This document shows positions 1-7,094 of a stretch of DNA of 7,325 nt, piece after piece; the stretch's first letter is position 1, and every line of letters begins with the position of its first letter. Both the position numbers and the translations under genes were made by a program. The notes under the pieces were generated by a model that saw only the letters and a program-made list of their open reading frames with translations, had not been told where the DNA came from and did no database searches. The stretch covers positions 1 to 7,325 of the forward strand of contig JAMOPE010000383.1 of assembly GCA_027064785.1 (NCBI GenBank). The letters run 5' to 3'. Origin of the DNA: Geobacteraceae bacterium. Its GTDB lineage: Bacteria; Desulfobacterota; Desulfuromonadia; Desulfuromonadales; Geopsychrobacteraceae.

Positions 1-1
1 C

Positions 2-730
2 GACACTCACATTGATGCTGATCCTGAGCTCGATATGGGCGGTAACTTCGCTCACATGATCGGTCAGGACGACACCTACAAAGATGTTGCCCGGATGTAC
101 TTCATCCTTCACTCTGATCATGAGTCCGGAAACGTTTCGGCTCACACCACTCACCTTGTTGCTTCTGCTCTGTCCGATGCTTACTATGCATACAGTGCTG
201 GTATCAACGGTCTGGCCGGTCCTCTTCACGGTTTGGCAAACGAAGAGGTTCTTCGCTGGACTCAGAACTTCATGCAACAGCTTGGTGGCGAAGTTCCAAC
301 CAAAGAGAAACTCAAAGAAGCTCTCTGGGCTACCCTTAACAGCGGTCAGGTTATCCCAGGTTACGGTCATGCCGTTCTGCGTAAAACCGACCCACGTTAC
401 ACCTCACAGCGTGAGTTCTGCCTCAAGACAGAAGGTCTTAAAGACTATCCACTGTTCAAGCTTGTTTCAATGATCTATGAGACAGCTCCTGAGGTTCTCA
501 CCGAGCATGGTAAAGCTAAAAACCCATGGCCAAACGTTGACGCACAGTCCGGCGTTATCCAGTGGTACTATGGTGTTACCGAGTATGAGTACTACACCGT
601 TCTGTTCGGTATCGGCCGTGCACTTGGTTGCCTGCCTAACATCACTTGGGATCGTGCTCTTGGTTATGCTATCGAGCGTCCTAAGTCTGTTACTACTGAC
701 ATGCTCGAAAAAGCAGCTGGCATCAAGTAA
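2..730 (+). CDS. gltA: Citrate synthase, eukaryotic-like type (C-terminal part; 5' end outside window)
   Basis: Condenses acetyl-CoA and oxaloacetate to citrate, the cytoplasmic entry step of the TCA cycle. The reading frame is already open at base 2, so about 242 C-terminal residues of a protein normally near 440 are visible. All three catalytic residues can be placed: His in [11 protein letters not shown] (codon 227-229), His in [14 protein letters not shown] (368-370) and Asp in [11 protein letters not shown] (539-541). The CoA/oxaloacetate-contacting stretch ERPKS lies near the C-terminus. Segments such as [24 protein letters not shown] wording and [13 protein letters not shown] resemble pig and other mitochondrial citrate synthases much more than E. 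coli GltA. This type is known from Geobacter relatives, where it feeds acetate oxidation. The gene ends before a strong terminator, so it does not share a transcript with the next gene. Function is near certain; only the start is missing. Confidence 0.97.
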   Translation, partial: DTHIDADPELDMGGNFAHMIGQDDTYKDVARMYFILHSDHESGNVSAHTTHLVASALSDAYYAYSAGINGLAGPLHGLANEEVLRWTQNFMQQLGGEVPTKEKLKEALWATLNSGQVIPGYGHAVLRKTDPRYTSQREFCLKTEGLKDYPLFKLVSMIYETAPEVLTEHGKAKNPWPNVDAQSGVIQWYYGVTEYEYYTVLFGIGRALGCLPNITWDRALGYAIERPKSVTTDMLEKAAGIK

Positions 731-763
731 GATCTGTTTTTTAAATTATTTGGTATGTTGTTT

Positions 764-794
764 AATGGAGGCCCGTAAGGGTCTCCATTTTTTT
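764..794 (+). terminator. Intrinsic terminator of citrate synthase gene
   Basis: The arm AATGGAGGCCC (764-774) pairs with GGGTCTCCATT (779-789) around a GTAA loop, with one G-T wobble. It runs directly into seven Ts (788-794). It lies 34 bases after the citrate synthase stop and upstream of the next promoter, so it separates the two transcription units. Confidence 0.93.
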
Positions 795-803
795 ATTGGC
801 TCC

Positions 804-832
804 TTTTTATTTTCTGTTGATACGCGTATAAT
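804..832 (+). promoter_or_regulatory. Sigma-70-type promoter for the OmpA-family lipoprotein gene
   Basis: A perfect -10 hexamer TATAAT (827-832) lies 43 bases before the lipoprotein start codon. The best -35 at 17 bp spacing is TTTTTA (804-809), a weak match. Transcription would begin near 839, giving a leader of about 37 bases. The position just after the upstream gene's terminator supports an independent promoter. Confidence 0.55.
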
Positions 833-875
833 CAGTTACAACAAAGTCTTTCCAATTTTTAAGGAGTCGTCAGAT

Positions 876-1562
876 ATGAAACAAAAATATATTGTTGTTG
901 CAGTAGTTCTAAGTTTTTTACTTGTCCTGTCGGGGTGTGCAACAAACACAACTCATGAAAATACCAAAGCTGGTGCAGGGATCGGTGTTCTGGTTGGGGC
1001 CGCCGCCGGGGCCATTATCGGTTATCAGAATGATCATTCAGGTGGGGCACTCAGGGGGGCTCTTATTGGTGGTGCTGCCGGTGGAGCGATTGGCGCCGGT
1101 GCTGGTGCATATATGGATAAGCAGCAGACTGAATTTGAACAGCAACTGCAGAGGGAGCGTGCTCAGCATCAGATCGAAATCGAACGGCAGCAGAATGAGA
1201 TTTTGAAGCTGACGATGAATAGCGAGGTTTCTTTTGATTTTAATTCTGATCGGATCAAGCCGTCATTTTATTCCTCGCTGAATAAAATTGCCGAGATTAT
1301 GAACCGTTATCCAAAAACTCAGATTGTTGTTGTCGGGCATACCGATAATGTCGGTTCAGAACAATATAACCTTGAGCTTTCATTGCGGCGTGCCAATGCT
1401 GTTGGCGATTACTTGATTATGCGCGGGGTTTCAACTTCGCGGATGGGGACTGAGGGTCACGGAGAGATGGAGCCAATTGCCAGTAATGATACAGCCTCCG
1501 GACGAGCACAAAACCGGCGGGTAGAGATCTTTGTTGTCCCTGATCGGGATGCCGGCCAGTAA
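876..1562 (+). CDS. OmpA-family peptidoglycan-associated lipoprotein with glycine-zipper segment
   Basis: Predicted outer-membrane lipoprotein of 228 residues that would tie the envelope to peptidoglycan. Residues 1-20 are a lipoprotein signal peptide with lipobox LSGC, making Cys21 the lipidated residue. Residues about 32-78 are a Gly/Ala-rich glycine zipper of the kind that packs in membranes. Residues about 81-112 are Gln/Glu/Arg-rich and probably form a coiled coil. Residues about 115-220 are an OmpA C-terminal domain containing GHTDNVGS, NLELSLRRA and GRAQNRRVEI. Asp157 and Arg172 align with the two E. coli OmpA residues (D241, R256) that bind diaminopimelate. The architecture matches YiaD-like proteins. 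The start is fixed by AAGGAG (861-866) nine bases before ATG and by the signal peptide; the frame stays open further upstream, but that would bury the signal sequence. Family assignment is strong; the exact physiological role is unknown. Confidence 0.93.
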   Translation: MKQKYIVVAVVLSFLLVLSGCATNTTHENTKAGAGIGVLVGAAAGAIIGYQNDHSGGALRGALIGGAAGGAIGAGAGAYMDKQQTEFEQQLQRERAQHQIEIERQQNEILKLTMNSEVSFDFNSDRIKPSFYSSLNKIAEIMNRYPKTQIVVVGHTDNVGSEQYNLELSLRRANAVGDYLIMRGVSTSRMGTEGHGEMEPIASNDTASGRAQNRRVEIFVVPDRDAGQ

Positions 1563-1589
1563 TACCTGTGTTACCAGGAAATATTTAAT

Positions 1590-1624
1590 AAAAAAGGGGC
1601 GATCATTATGACCGCCCCTTTTTT
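1590..1624. terminator. Bidirectional terminator between converging genes
   Basis: Six As (1590-1595), stem GGGGCG (1596-1601), stem CGCCCC (1613-1618) and six Ts (1619-1624) form a symmetric hairpin. The inner pairs TCA/TGA extend the stem past one A-C mismatch, leaving a TTA loop. It can stop transcription from both the lipoprotein gene and the minus-strand methyltransferase gene. The T-run contains two bases of the methyltransferase stop codon (1623-1625). Confidence 0.93.
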
Positions 1625-2474
1625 ATTCGGACTCTTCTTCCGGAGCCTCCTTGGGAGGTTCGACGGCTGCTTTTTGGTGAATATGTTTTTCTTTCTCTTT
1701 TCTCGTTGCATAAATCAGAAGTTTTTTATCGGTGTACGATTCAACTTCTCCGGCAAAAGATTCAATTTTAAAATAGTCGTGAATTTTCTGGGGGGCATCC
1801 ATAAAGTACTTGTTCAGTTCTTGCACCTTCGCGCGATTCAGACCCGCTGTTTTTGTCCACTCCTGAAAATCGTGTACTTTTGAAATAATTTTTGTGTCCT
1901 GCAAGATTAGGTCGGAATCGTTGATCATTTTCCGCCATTCGTCTTCAGTAAATGCTCTGATATGAGTCGGATTGCGCATCTTCTCCATTGATTGGAAAAA
2001 ATCGGCAATTTCCGGGTCGGAAGGCATCAGTGTGTCAATAATAATCATCCTGCCGCCACGGCGTAAAACCCGGTGGAATTCACGGAGTGCCTGTGGAACA
2101 TCGGGAAAATGGTGTGGTGCGATACGGCACGAAAGAAGGGTGAACGATCCCGCCGGGAAGGGGAGATCTTCGGCGTCAGCTTCGCGGAAAATGACGTTGT
2201 CAACACGCCCTTTTTCAGCAACGTGTTCCTGAGCTTTCTTCAGCATCTGCATTGTCAGATCCGAGGCAACAACCTGTCTGACCATCGGAGCAAAAAAGAG
2301 GGCCATATGCCCTCCACCGCAGGCGACATCGAGCATATTATCATCGTGAGACGGCTTCAGTAATTTGGCAGCTTCTTCAAGGTCTTCCCCCCCGGAAAAG
2401 TGGGTTGCCTCGACATATGCAACGGCAGTTTTGCCAAACTGTTCACGAATTTTATTTTTAAATTTACTGTCCAT
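1623..2474 (-). CDS. Class I SAM-dependent methyltransferase (UbiE/Methyltransf_11-like), substrate unknown
   Basis: A 283-residue cytoplasmic protein with a Rossmann-type SAM-binding fold. Motif I is MLDVACGGGH (residues 47-56). An acidic residue ending strand 2 is in VVASDLT (Asp72), motif II-like READAEDLPF is at 98-106, and the strand 4/5 region SCRIAPHHFPDV...LRRGGRMIIID spans 115-147. This layout is that of the UbiE/Methyltransf_11 group, which includes methylases of quinones, small molecules and other targets; nothing visible fixes the substrate. The last ~25 residues are rich in Lys, Glu and Pro and look like a disordered tail. The start at 2474 is chosen because AAGGAG lies five bases upstream. 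An earlier in-frame ATG at 2504 sits inside the predicted -10 box and lacks a ribosome binding site. The gene is monocistronic, divergent from the next unit. Catalytic class is secure, function is not. Confidence 0.9.
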   Translation of the reverse strand: MDSKFKNKIREQFGKTAVAYVEATHFSGGEDLEEAAKLLKPSHDDNMLDVACGGGHMALFFAPMVRQVVASDLTMQMLKKAQEHVAEKGRVDNVIFREADAEDLPFPAGSFTLLSCRIAPHHFPDVPQALREFHRVLRRGGRMIIIDTLMPSDPEIADFFQSMEKMRNPTHIRAFTEDEWRKMINDSDLILQDTKIISKVHDFQEWTKTAGLNRAKVQELNKYFMDAPQKIHDYFKIESFAGEVESYTDKKLLIYATRKEKEKHIHQKAAVEPPKEAPEEESE

Positions 2475-2479
2475 TCCAG

Positions 2480-2485
2480 CTCCTT
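2480..2485 (-). promoter_or_regulatory. Ribosome binding site that decides the methyltransferase start
   Basis: On the minus strand AAGGAG lies five bases before the ATG at 2474. The alternative ATG ten codons upstream has no comparable site, so this sequence selects the shorter protein. Confidence 0.8.
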
Positions 2486-2502
2486 CAGCAGTTATCGTCC
2501 CC

Positions 2503-2511
2503 ATTATAGCA
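2503..2511 (-). promoter_or_regulatory. Extended -10 promoter of the minus-strand methyltransferase gene
   Basis: The minus strand reads TGCTATAAT, a perfect -10 with the TGn extension. A loose -35 (TTTACA/TTACAA) lies 18-19 bases upstream, which is tolerable because extended -10 promoters depend little on it. Transcription would start near 2496, about 21 bases before the ATG at 2474. Confidence 0.65.
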
Positions 2512-2565
2512 TTGAATACAGCGGTTTTGTAAAAATTTGCATCGTCAGTATTTTCAAGATGTGTC

Positions 2566-2594
2566 TTGGCGTCACTGTATGAGTCGGGTACACT
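2566..2594 (+). promoter_or_regulatory. Sigma-70-type promoter of the methyltransferase-dctB-dctD unit
   Basis: TTGGCG (2566-2571) and TACACT (2589-2594) are separated by exactly 17 bases. Initiation near 2601 would leave a leader of about 27 bases before the ATG at 2629. It is the only convincing promoter seen ahead of the three tightly spaced genes. Confidence 0.6.
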
Positions 2595-2628
2595 CTGTTT
2601 TGATATCTATTTTTGTAAGGAATGCACA

Positions 2629-3828
2629 ATGGCGATGAAAAAATATCAAGTTGGTCCGGAAACAGTTCGTATGGTGAAGCTGGGACACCCCTGGGTCATT
2701 GCTGACCGTTACACAAAGCAGTGGCCGACGGGGAAGGTCGGCGAGTTGATTGATTTAGTGGATGAGAAAAACAATCATCTGGCAACGGCACTGTATGATC
2801 CTAATGATCGAATTGTTGCGCGGATACTACAATTCGGAAAGTTCCAACTGACTCGGGAATGGCTGGAGAAAAAGCTGCAGCAAGCCAAGCAACTCCGCCA
2901 CCATGCCGGACTTGAAGACACTGATGCGTATCGATGGCTCAATGGTGAGGGTGATGGTTTACCCGGTGTGACGGTTGATCGTTACGGTGATTATCTGATG
3001 CTGCAACTCTATACTCCGGCGTGGGATAGTCATCTCGATAAATTAACTGCGGCATTGCAGAGTGTTTTTCAGCCCAAGGGAATTTATCGTAAGCTGCGTC
3101 CGCAGGAAACCCGTGCCCTTGAAGCTCAGAAAAAGGGTAAAGAGTACAGTCGCTTGATTGCCGGGTCAGCAGCTTCTGTTCCATTGCCGGTTGTCGAGAA
3201 TGGTTTGACTTATCTGGTCGATTTGCGTGAGGGGTTGAATACCGGGTTGTTTCCTGATCAGCGCCGTAACCGTCAGGAGTTGATGGGGAGAGTTGCCGGA
3301 AAGCGGGTGTTGAATTTGTTTGCTTTTACCGGTGCTTTTTCTGTTGCTGCGGCAGCTGCAGGGGCAAAGCGGGTGGTTAGCGTCGATGTTTCTAAGAAAT
3401 ACCTGCAGGTTGCCAGAGATAATTTTTCCATCAACCGGCTTAACCCCAAGAAGCATGAATTTATTGTTGGCGATGTTTTTGCGGAACTGGCTCGTATGCA
3501 GGAACAGCAGTGCCGCTTTGATATTATTCTGTTTGATCCGCCATCATTCTCAACGACCAAAAAAAGTCGTTTTTCGACCCACGGAGGGACAACGAAACTG
3601 GCTGCTGCAACATTACCGCTGCTGGAGCAGGGCGGATTGCTGATCACCTCAAGCAATCATCAAAAGGTCTCACTCGATGATTATTTCAAAGAATTGCGGC
3701 GTGGTGCGTTGCAGGCGGATAGTGATTTGAAAACAATTTTTACCAGCGGTCAGCCCGAAGATTTTCCCTGCTCAGTCAGTTTTCCTGAAGGACGTTATTT
3801 GAAATTTGTCATCAGTGTGAAATCCTGA
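2629..3828 (+). CDS. Class I SAM-dependent rRNA methyltransferase, RlmI/RlmK-like, with N-terminal PUA-like domain
   Basis: A 399-residue protein close to E. coli RlmI (396 residues), which makes m5C1962 in 23S rRNA. Residues about 1-75 form the PUA-like RNA-binding domain (KLGHPWVIADRY at 17-28). Next come the family-typical GEGDGLPGVTVDRYGD (106-121) and GLFPDQR (206-212). The SAM-binding motif I is VLNLFAFTGAFSVA (227-240), Asp253 in SVDVS ends strand 2, and DPPSF (303-307) is motif IV. Unusually, the motif VI region reads TSSNHQKV (340-347): the cysteine of RlmI's FSCSG is Asn343 here, and the stretch looks more like RlmK (m7G2069; FSNNKRG). Substrate base is therefore uncertain and I give no symbol. 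The start at 2629 has AAGGA seven bases upstream; an earlier in-frame ATG at 2566 lies in the -35 box. First gene of an apparent transcript with dctB and dctD, 5 bases before dctB. Confidence 0.9.
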   Translation: MAMKKYQVGPETVRMVKLGHPWVIADRYTKQWPTGKVGELIDLVDEKNNHLATALYDPNDRIVARILQFGKFQLTREWLEKKLQQAKQLRHHAGLEDTDAYRWLNGEGDGLPGVTVDRYGDYLMLQLYTPAWDSHLDKLTAALQSVFQPKGIYRKLRPQETRALEAQKKGKEYSRLIAGSAASVPLPVVENGLTYLVDLREGLNTGLFPDQRRNRQELMGRVAGKRVLNLFAFTGAFSVAAAAAGAKRVVSVDVSKKYLQVARDNFSINRLNPKKHEFIVGDVFAELARMQEQQCRFDIILFDPPSFSTTKKSRFSTHGGTTKLAAATLPLLEQGGLLITSSNHQKVSLDDYFKELRRGALQADSDLKTIFTSGQPEDFPCSVSFPEGRYLKFVISVKS

Positions 3829-3833
3829 AATCC

Positions 3834-5642
3834 ATGACGGTGCCTCGCTCCTGCATATCTCTACCAAAATTTCTCAAAAATAGTGTCCCTTGGTGGGCTG
3901 TCTTGCTAGGAATTCTTCTGGTAACCGGGCTGGTTTGGCAAGTGACCCGCTGGACTTACAACGATGCCCTGGACAGACGTATCAAAATTGGTAAAGAGCG
4001 GTTGGCCCTTTATTCCGGGACCCTGCGTGAAGCTCTCAGCCGCTATGCTTACATTCCCTTTATCCTCTCGCGTAATGCCGATGTCAAAATACTTTTGCAG
4101 ACTTCGTTTAATCTTGATCTGGTCAATCGGTATCTGGAATCTTTGAATTCTGAGGCTGGTTCCGAGGCTCTTTATGTCATGAACTCAGTTGGGGACACCT
4201 TGGCTGCTAGCAACTGGCGGGAACCATTGAGCTTTATCGGACAGAATTATGGTTTCAGACCCTATTTTACCGATGCTAAAGACGGAAAGAAGGGACGTTT
4301 TTTTGCGATTGGCGTTACAACAGGCCACCCCGGCTATTTTATGTCCCACCCTGTTCAGAGTAATGGGAAGTTTCTTGGTGCGACTGTTGTCAAAGTGGAT
4401 CTGACTCCGCTGCAGGACGATTGGCGGGAAGGGGGAGAAACAGTTCTTGTCAGTGATGCCAACGGGGTTCTGTTTCTGTCCAGTCGCAGTGATTGGAAAT
4501 ACCGGACATTGGCACCATTGTCGGAGGGACAGCGTAATCTGATTCTTGCCGGACGACAGTACGGTCAGCAGCCACTGGACCTTCTCCCTTTGGAGACAGT
4601 TGAAGTCCTTGGAGAAGGCCAACGGATTGTCCGTTTTGAAAAGAAGCTTTATTTGCTGCTGTCTCGTCGTCTTGCTGCAATGGATTGGCAGCTGCATCAT
4701 GTTTCTCCACTTACCCCGGTTCTGGAGCGGAGTAAAGCAGTTGCTGTTATTGGAACGGTTCTGGCGATGCTGGTTCTGGCGATTGGTCTGTATGCCAGAG
4801 AAAGGCGTCAGAAACAATTATCTCGTCGCAAAGCTCGTGAAGCTGAGGCAATGAAAAAGATAAACGTTCGGTTACAGGAGGAGATTGCTGAACGAAGTCG
4901 AACCGAGAAAGTGCTACGTGACACTCAGACCGAGCTGGTTCAGGCGGGAAAGCTTGCCGCTCTCGGGCACATGGCAGCAGGGATTGTTCATGAGCTGAAT
5001 CAGCCGATTTCGGCGATTCGAACCCATGCGGCCAGCGGTTGCCTGCTGCTTGAACGGAATGATACCGAAAGGGTGAAAGAGACATTATCAGCTGTGTCAA
5101 GAATGACAGATCATATGGCATCAATAACAACACAACTCAAAACATTTGCTCATAAAACACCTGTTGCCAGAGAACGGGTATGTCTGCAGGAATGTCTCGA
5201 TGGCGCATTCTCAATGACAGCCCCTCTGTTTAGTGAGTTTGCAATAAAAGTAGAAAAAAATCTTCCGCTGAAACCACTGTTGGTCACCGGTGATCCGGTG
5301 CGGATCAAGCAGGTGCTGGTGAACGTTCTCCGCAATGCCGTTGATGCTATGCGCGACTGTCAGCAACGTCAACTGGGGGTCACAGTTGTGGCTCACAACG
5401 GGACTGCCGAAATCATCATAAGTGATAGCGGTAGCGGGATTGCTGCTAATGCCATTGAGGAGTTGTTTACCCCGTTTTTTACGACGAAGGAAGTTGGAGA
5501 GGGGTTGGGGCTTGGATTATCCATATCGTATCGGATTGTGACCGATCTGGGTGGGTCAATTCAGGTAAAGAATCTTGATAGCGGTGGTGCACAATTTCTG
5601 ATTTGTTTGCCATTGGTGGCTTCCGGAGCAGAAGGGGAATGA
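3834..5642 (+). CDS. dctB: C4-dicarboxylate sensor histidine kinase DctB
   Basis: Inner-membrane sensor kinase of 602 residues, partner of the DctD encoded next. One membrane helix (about 20-38) and a second (about 302-320) flank a periplasmic double-PDC/Cache-type sensor of some 260 residues. It contains YGFRPYF (139-145) and GYFMSHPV (167-174), which resemble the ligand-pocket region of succinate-binding DctB proteins. A linker coiled coil (about 323-375) leads to the dimerisation helix with phospho-acceptor His386 in GIVHELNQP. The ATPase domain has the N box Asn501 (NVLRNAVDAM), G1 box DSGSGIA (531-537), F box FTPFFTTK (545-552) and G2 box GEGLGLGLSIS (555-565). All catalytic boxes are intact. 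The start follows the preceding stop by 5 bases and has no clear Shine-Dalgarno sequence, so translation is probably coupled. Kinase identity is certain; the dicarboxylate ligand is inferred from family and neighbour. Confidence 0.93.
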   Translation: MTVPRSCISLPKFLKNSVPWWAVLLGILLVTGLVWQVTRWTYNDALDRRIKIGKERLALYSGTLREALSRYAYIPFILSRNADVKILLQTSFNLDLVNRYLESLNSEAGSEALYVMNSVGDTLAASNWREPLSFIGQNYGFRPYFTDAKDGKKGRFFAIGVTTGHPGYFMSHPVQSNGKFLGATVVKVDLTPLQDDWREGGETVLVSDANGVLFLSSRSDWKYRTLAPLSEGQRNLILAGRQYGQQPLDLLPLETVEVLGEGQRIVRFEKKLYLLLSRRLAAMDWQLHHVSPLTPVLERSKAVAVIGTVLAMLVLAIGLYARERRQKQLSRRKAREAEAMKKINVRLQEEIAERSRTEKVLRDTQTELVQAGKLAALGHMAAGIVHELNQPISAIRTHAASGCLLLERNDTERVKETLSAVSRMTDHMASITTQLKTFAHKTPVARERVCLQECLDGAFSMTAPLFSEFAIKVEKNLPLKPLLVTGDPVRIKQVLVNVLRNAVDAMRDCQQRQLGVTVVAHNGTAEIIISDSGSGIAANAIEELFTPFFTTKEVGEGLGLGLSISYRIVTDLGGSIQVKNLDSGGAQFLICLPLVASGAEGE

Positions 5643-5645
5643 TTC

Positions 5646-7028
5646 ATGGTTGATAAAATCAACAAGGTTTATCTGGTTGATGATGATGCAGAAATGCGGG
5701 TTGCAACATCGCAGTGGCTTGAACTGTCGGGTTATGAGGTGGTGAGTTTTCCTGATGCGTTGACCGCTCTGGATCAGCTGACCGCCAGTTTTAATGGTGT
5801 TGTGGTCAGTGATATCAGAATGCCGAAGATGGACGGCATGGCATTTCTGAACCGCTTGAATCGATTGGATGCTGATGTCCCGGTTGTTCTGGTGACAGCC
5901 CATGGTGATGTTCAGATGGCGGTTGAGGCAATGCGGCAGGGGGCGTACGATTTCATTGAAAAACCCTTTGAACCAGCGAGGTTGCTTGATGTTGTCCAGC
6001 GTGCCTGCGAAAAGCGTCGATTGGTTATGGAAAACCGTGATTTACGCAGCCAGCTTGCTGATTCCGGTGGGATTGAGCAGAAACTGATCGGTAACAGTGC
6101 GGGAATTCGCCGGTTGCGTGAAGAGATTCTTGATGTGATTGATACCGATGCTCCTGTTCTTTTACAGGGTGAGACGGGGACGGGAAAGGAGATTGTTGCC
6201 CGCTGCCTTTATGAGTTCGGACCACGCCGAAAAGGCAAATATGTTCCTGTCAACTGCGGAGCAATTCCTGAAAATATTTTTGAAAGTGAATTGTTTGGCC
6301 ATGAAAAAGGGGCCTTTACCGGGGCTGAACGGCAGCGGATCGGGCGGTTTGAATATGCGCAGGGTGGGATTCTTTTTCTTGATGAGATCGGGACGATGCC
6401 CCTTCCCCTTCAGGTCAAAGTCTTGAGAACGTTACAGGAACGTGAGGTTGTCAGAATCGGAAGCAACGAGACACAGCCGCTTGATATTCGTCTGATCAGT
6501 GCGACCAGTAAAGATCTGCTTGCCGAATGTCAGAACGGGACCTTTCGCAATGATCTCTATTATCGAATCAACGTCGTCGAACTGCGAGTTCCGCCTTTAA
6601 GGGACCGGGGTGATGATATCCTGCTCCTGTTCGATTACTTTGCAGTCCAGGCGGCAGCTGCCTACAATCGACCGGAGGTTTCATTGCTTGATTCTGATAT
6701 CGGATTGCTGATGAATTATCGTTGGCCGGGGAACGTTCGGGAATTGAAGAATATTGCTGAACGCTATGTTCTTTCGTCCCTGCCGCAGGGGCAGCGACTG
6801 GCGACTGTTCTTCGACACCCCTCTTCAACAACCATAAATACTGAGATGACGTCACTCCAGCACCTGATGCGACAACATGAACGTCTTCTTCTTGAACAGG
6901 CATTGACTCGTTATCATGGTGATATCCAGGCGGTTATGGATGCCCTGGACCTGCCCCGCCGAACCTTGAATGAAAAAATGGCTCGATATTGTCTTGAACG
7001 TAAAAATTATCTCCAGATTGATCAGTGA
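5646..7028 (+). CDS. dctD: Sigma-54-dependent response regulator DctD
   Basis: A 460-residue NtrC-family activator that, when phosphorylated by DctB, remodels RNA polymerase-sigma-54 at target promoters, typically dicarboxylate transport genes. Receiver domain (5-120): acidic pocket Asp12/Asp13, phospho-acceptor Asp56 in VSDIRMP, Thr84 and Lys106. AAA+ domain (about 147-380): Walker A GETGTGKE (175-182), sigma-54-contacting GAFTGA loop (222-227), Walker B GILFLDEIG (241-249), Arg301/Arg307 in FRNDLYYRINV and the sensor II region WPGNVREL. The C-terminal Fis-type helix-turn-helix (about 405-455) reads DIQAVMDALDLPRRTLNEKM, typical of DctD. Every functional motif is intact. The start lies 3 bases after the dctB stop with AAGGGGA (5632-5638) inside the end of dctB, so the pair is co-translated. 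Target genes are not in this window; a sigma-54 promoter candidate follows downstream. Confidence 0.95.
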   Translation: MVDKINKVYLVDDDAEMRVATSQWLELSGYEVVSFPDALTALDQLTASFNGVVVSDIRMPKMDGMAFLNRLNRLDADVPVVLVTAHGDVQMAVEAMRQGAYDFIEKPFEPARLLDVVQRACEKRRLVMENRDLRSQLADSGGIEQKLIGNSAGIRRLREEILDVIDTDAPVLLQGETGTGKEIVARCLYEFGPRRKGKYVPVNCGAIPENIFESELFGHEKGAFTGAERQRIGRFEYAQGGILFLDEIGTMPLPLQVKVLRTLQEREVVRIGSNETQPLDIRLISATSKDLLAECQNGTFRNDLYYRINVVELRVPPLRDRGDDILLLFDYFAVQAAAAYNRPEVSLLDSDIGLLMNYRWPGNVRELKNIAERYVLSSLPQGQRLATVLRHPSSTTINTEMTSLQHLMRQHERLLLEQALTRYHGDIQAVMDALDLPRRTLNEKMARYCLERKNYLQIDQ

Positions 7029-7031
7029 AAG

Positions 7032-7094
7032 ACTGACGACCTAGCACTGCCGATTTTATGAACCGATAGGCAAAAAATTGCCGATTCGGTCAGT
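7032..7094. repeat. Inverted repeat / stem-loop region immediately after dctD
   Basis: ACTGAC (7032-7037) is complementary to GTCAGT (7089-7094). Inside, ACCGA (7062-7066) pairs with TCGGT (7086-7090) and GGCAA (7069-7073) pairs with TTGCC (7078-7082) around an AAAA loop. The outer and ACCGA/TCGGT pairings share bases 7089-7090, so they are partly alternative. No T-run follows, so it is not a normal intrinsic terminator. It may be an RNA structure protecting the dctD 3' end, or dyad symmetry for a DNA-binding protein. Confidence 0.5.

Noticed and set aside
477..875. Upstream in-frame extension of the OmpA-family lipoprotein into the citrate synthase gene
   Set aside because: It would cross a terminator and a promoter and bury the lipoprotein signal peptide; the ATG at 876 has a good ribosome binding site.
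1608..2363. Plus-strand open frames opposite the UbiE-like methyltransferase
   Set aside because: No recognisable domains or start signals; the minus strand encodes a complete SAM-binding fold here.
2566..2628. Earlier ATG for the RlmI-like protein
   Set aside because: This ATG lies in the predicted -35 box, and the extra residues do not belong to the family; the start at 2629 has AAGGA at proper spacing.
4185..4817. Long minus-strand open frame (210 codons) opposite dctB
   Set aside because: Composition is that of a shadow frame; dctB on the plus strand has clear domains throughout, and no start signal is seen on the minus strand.
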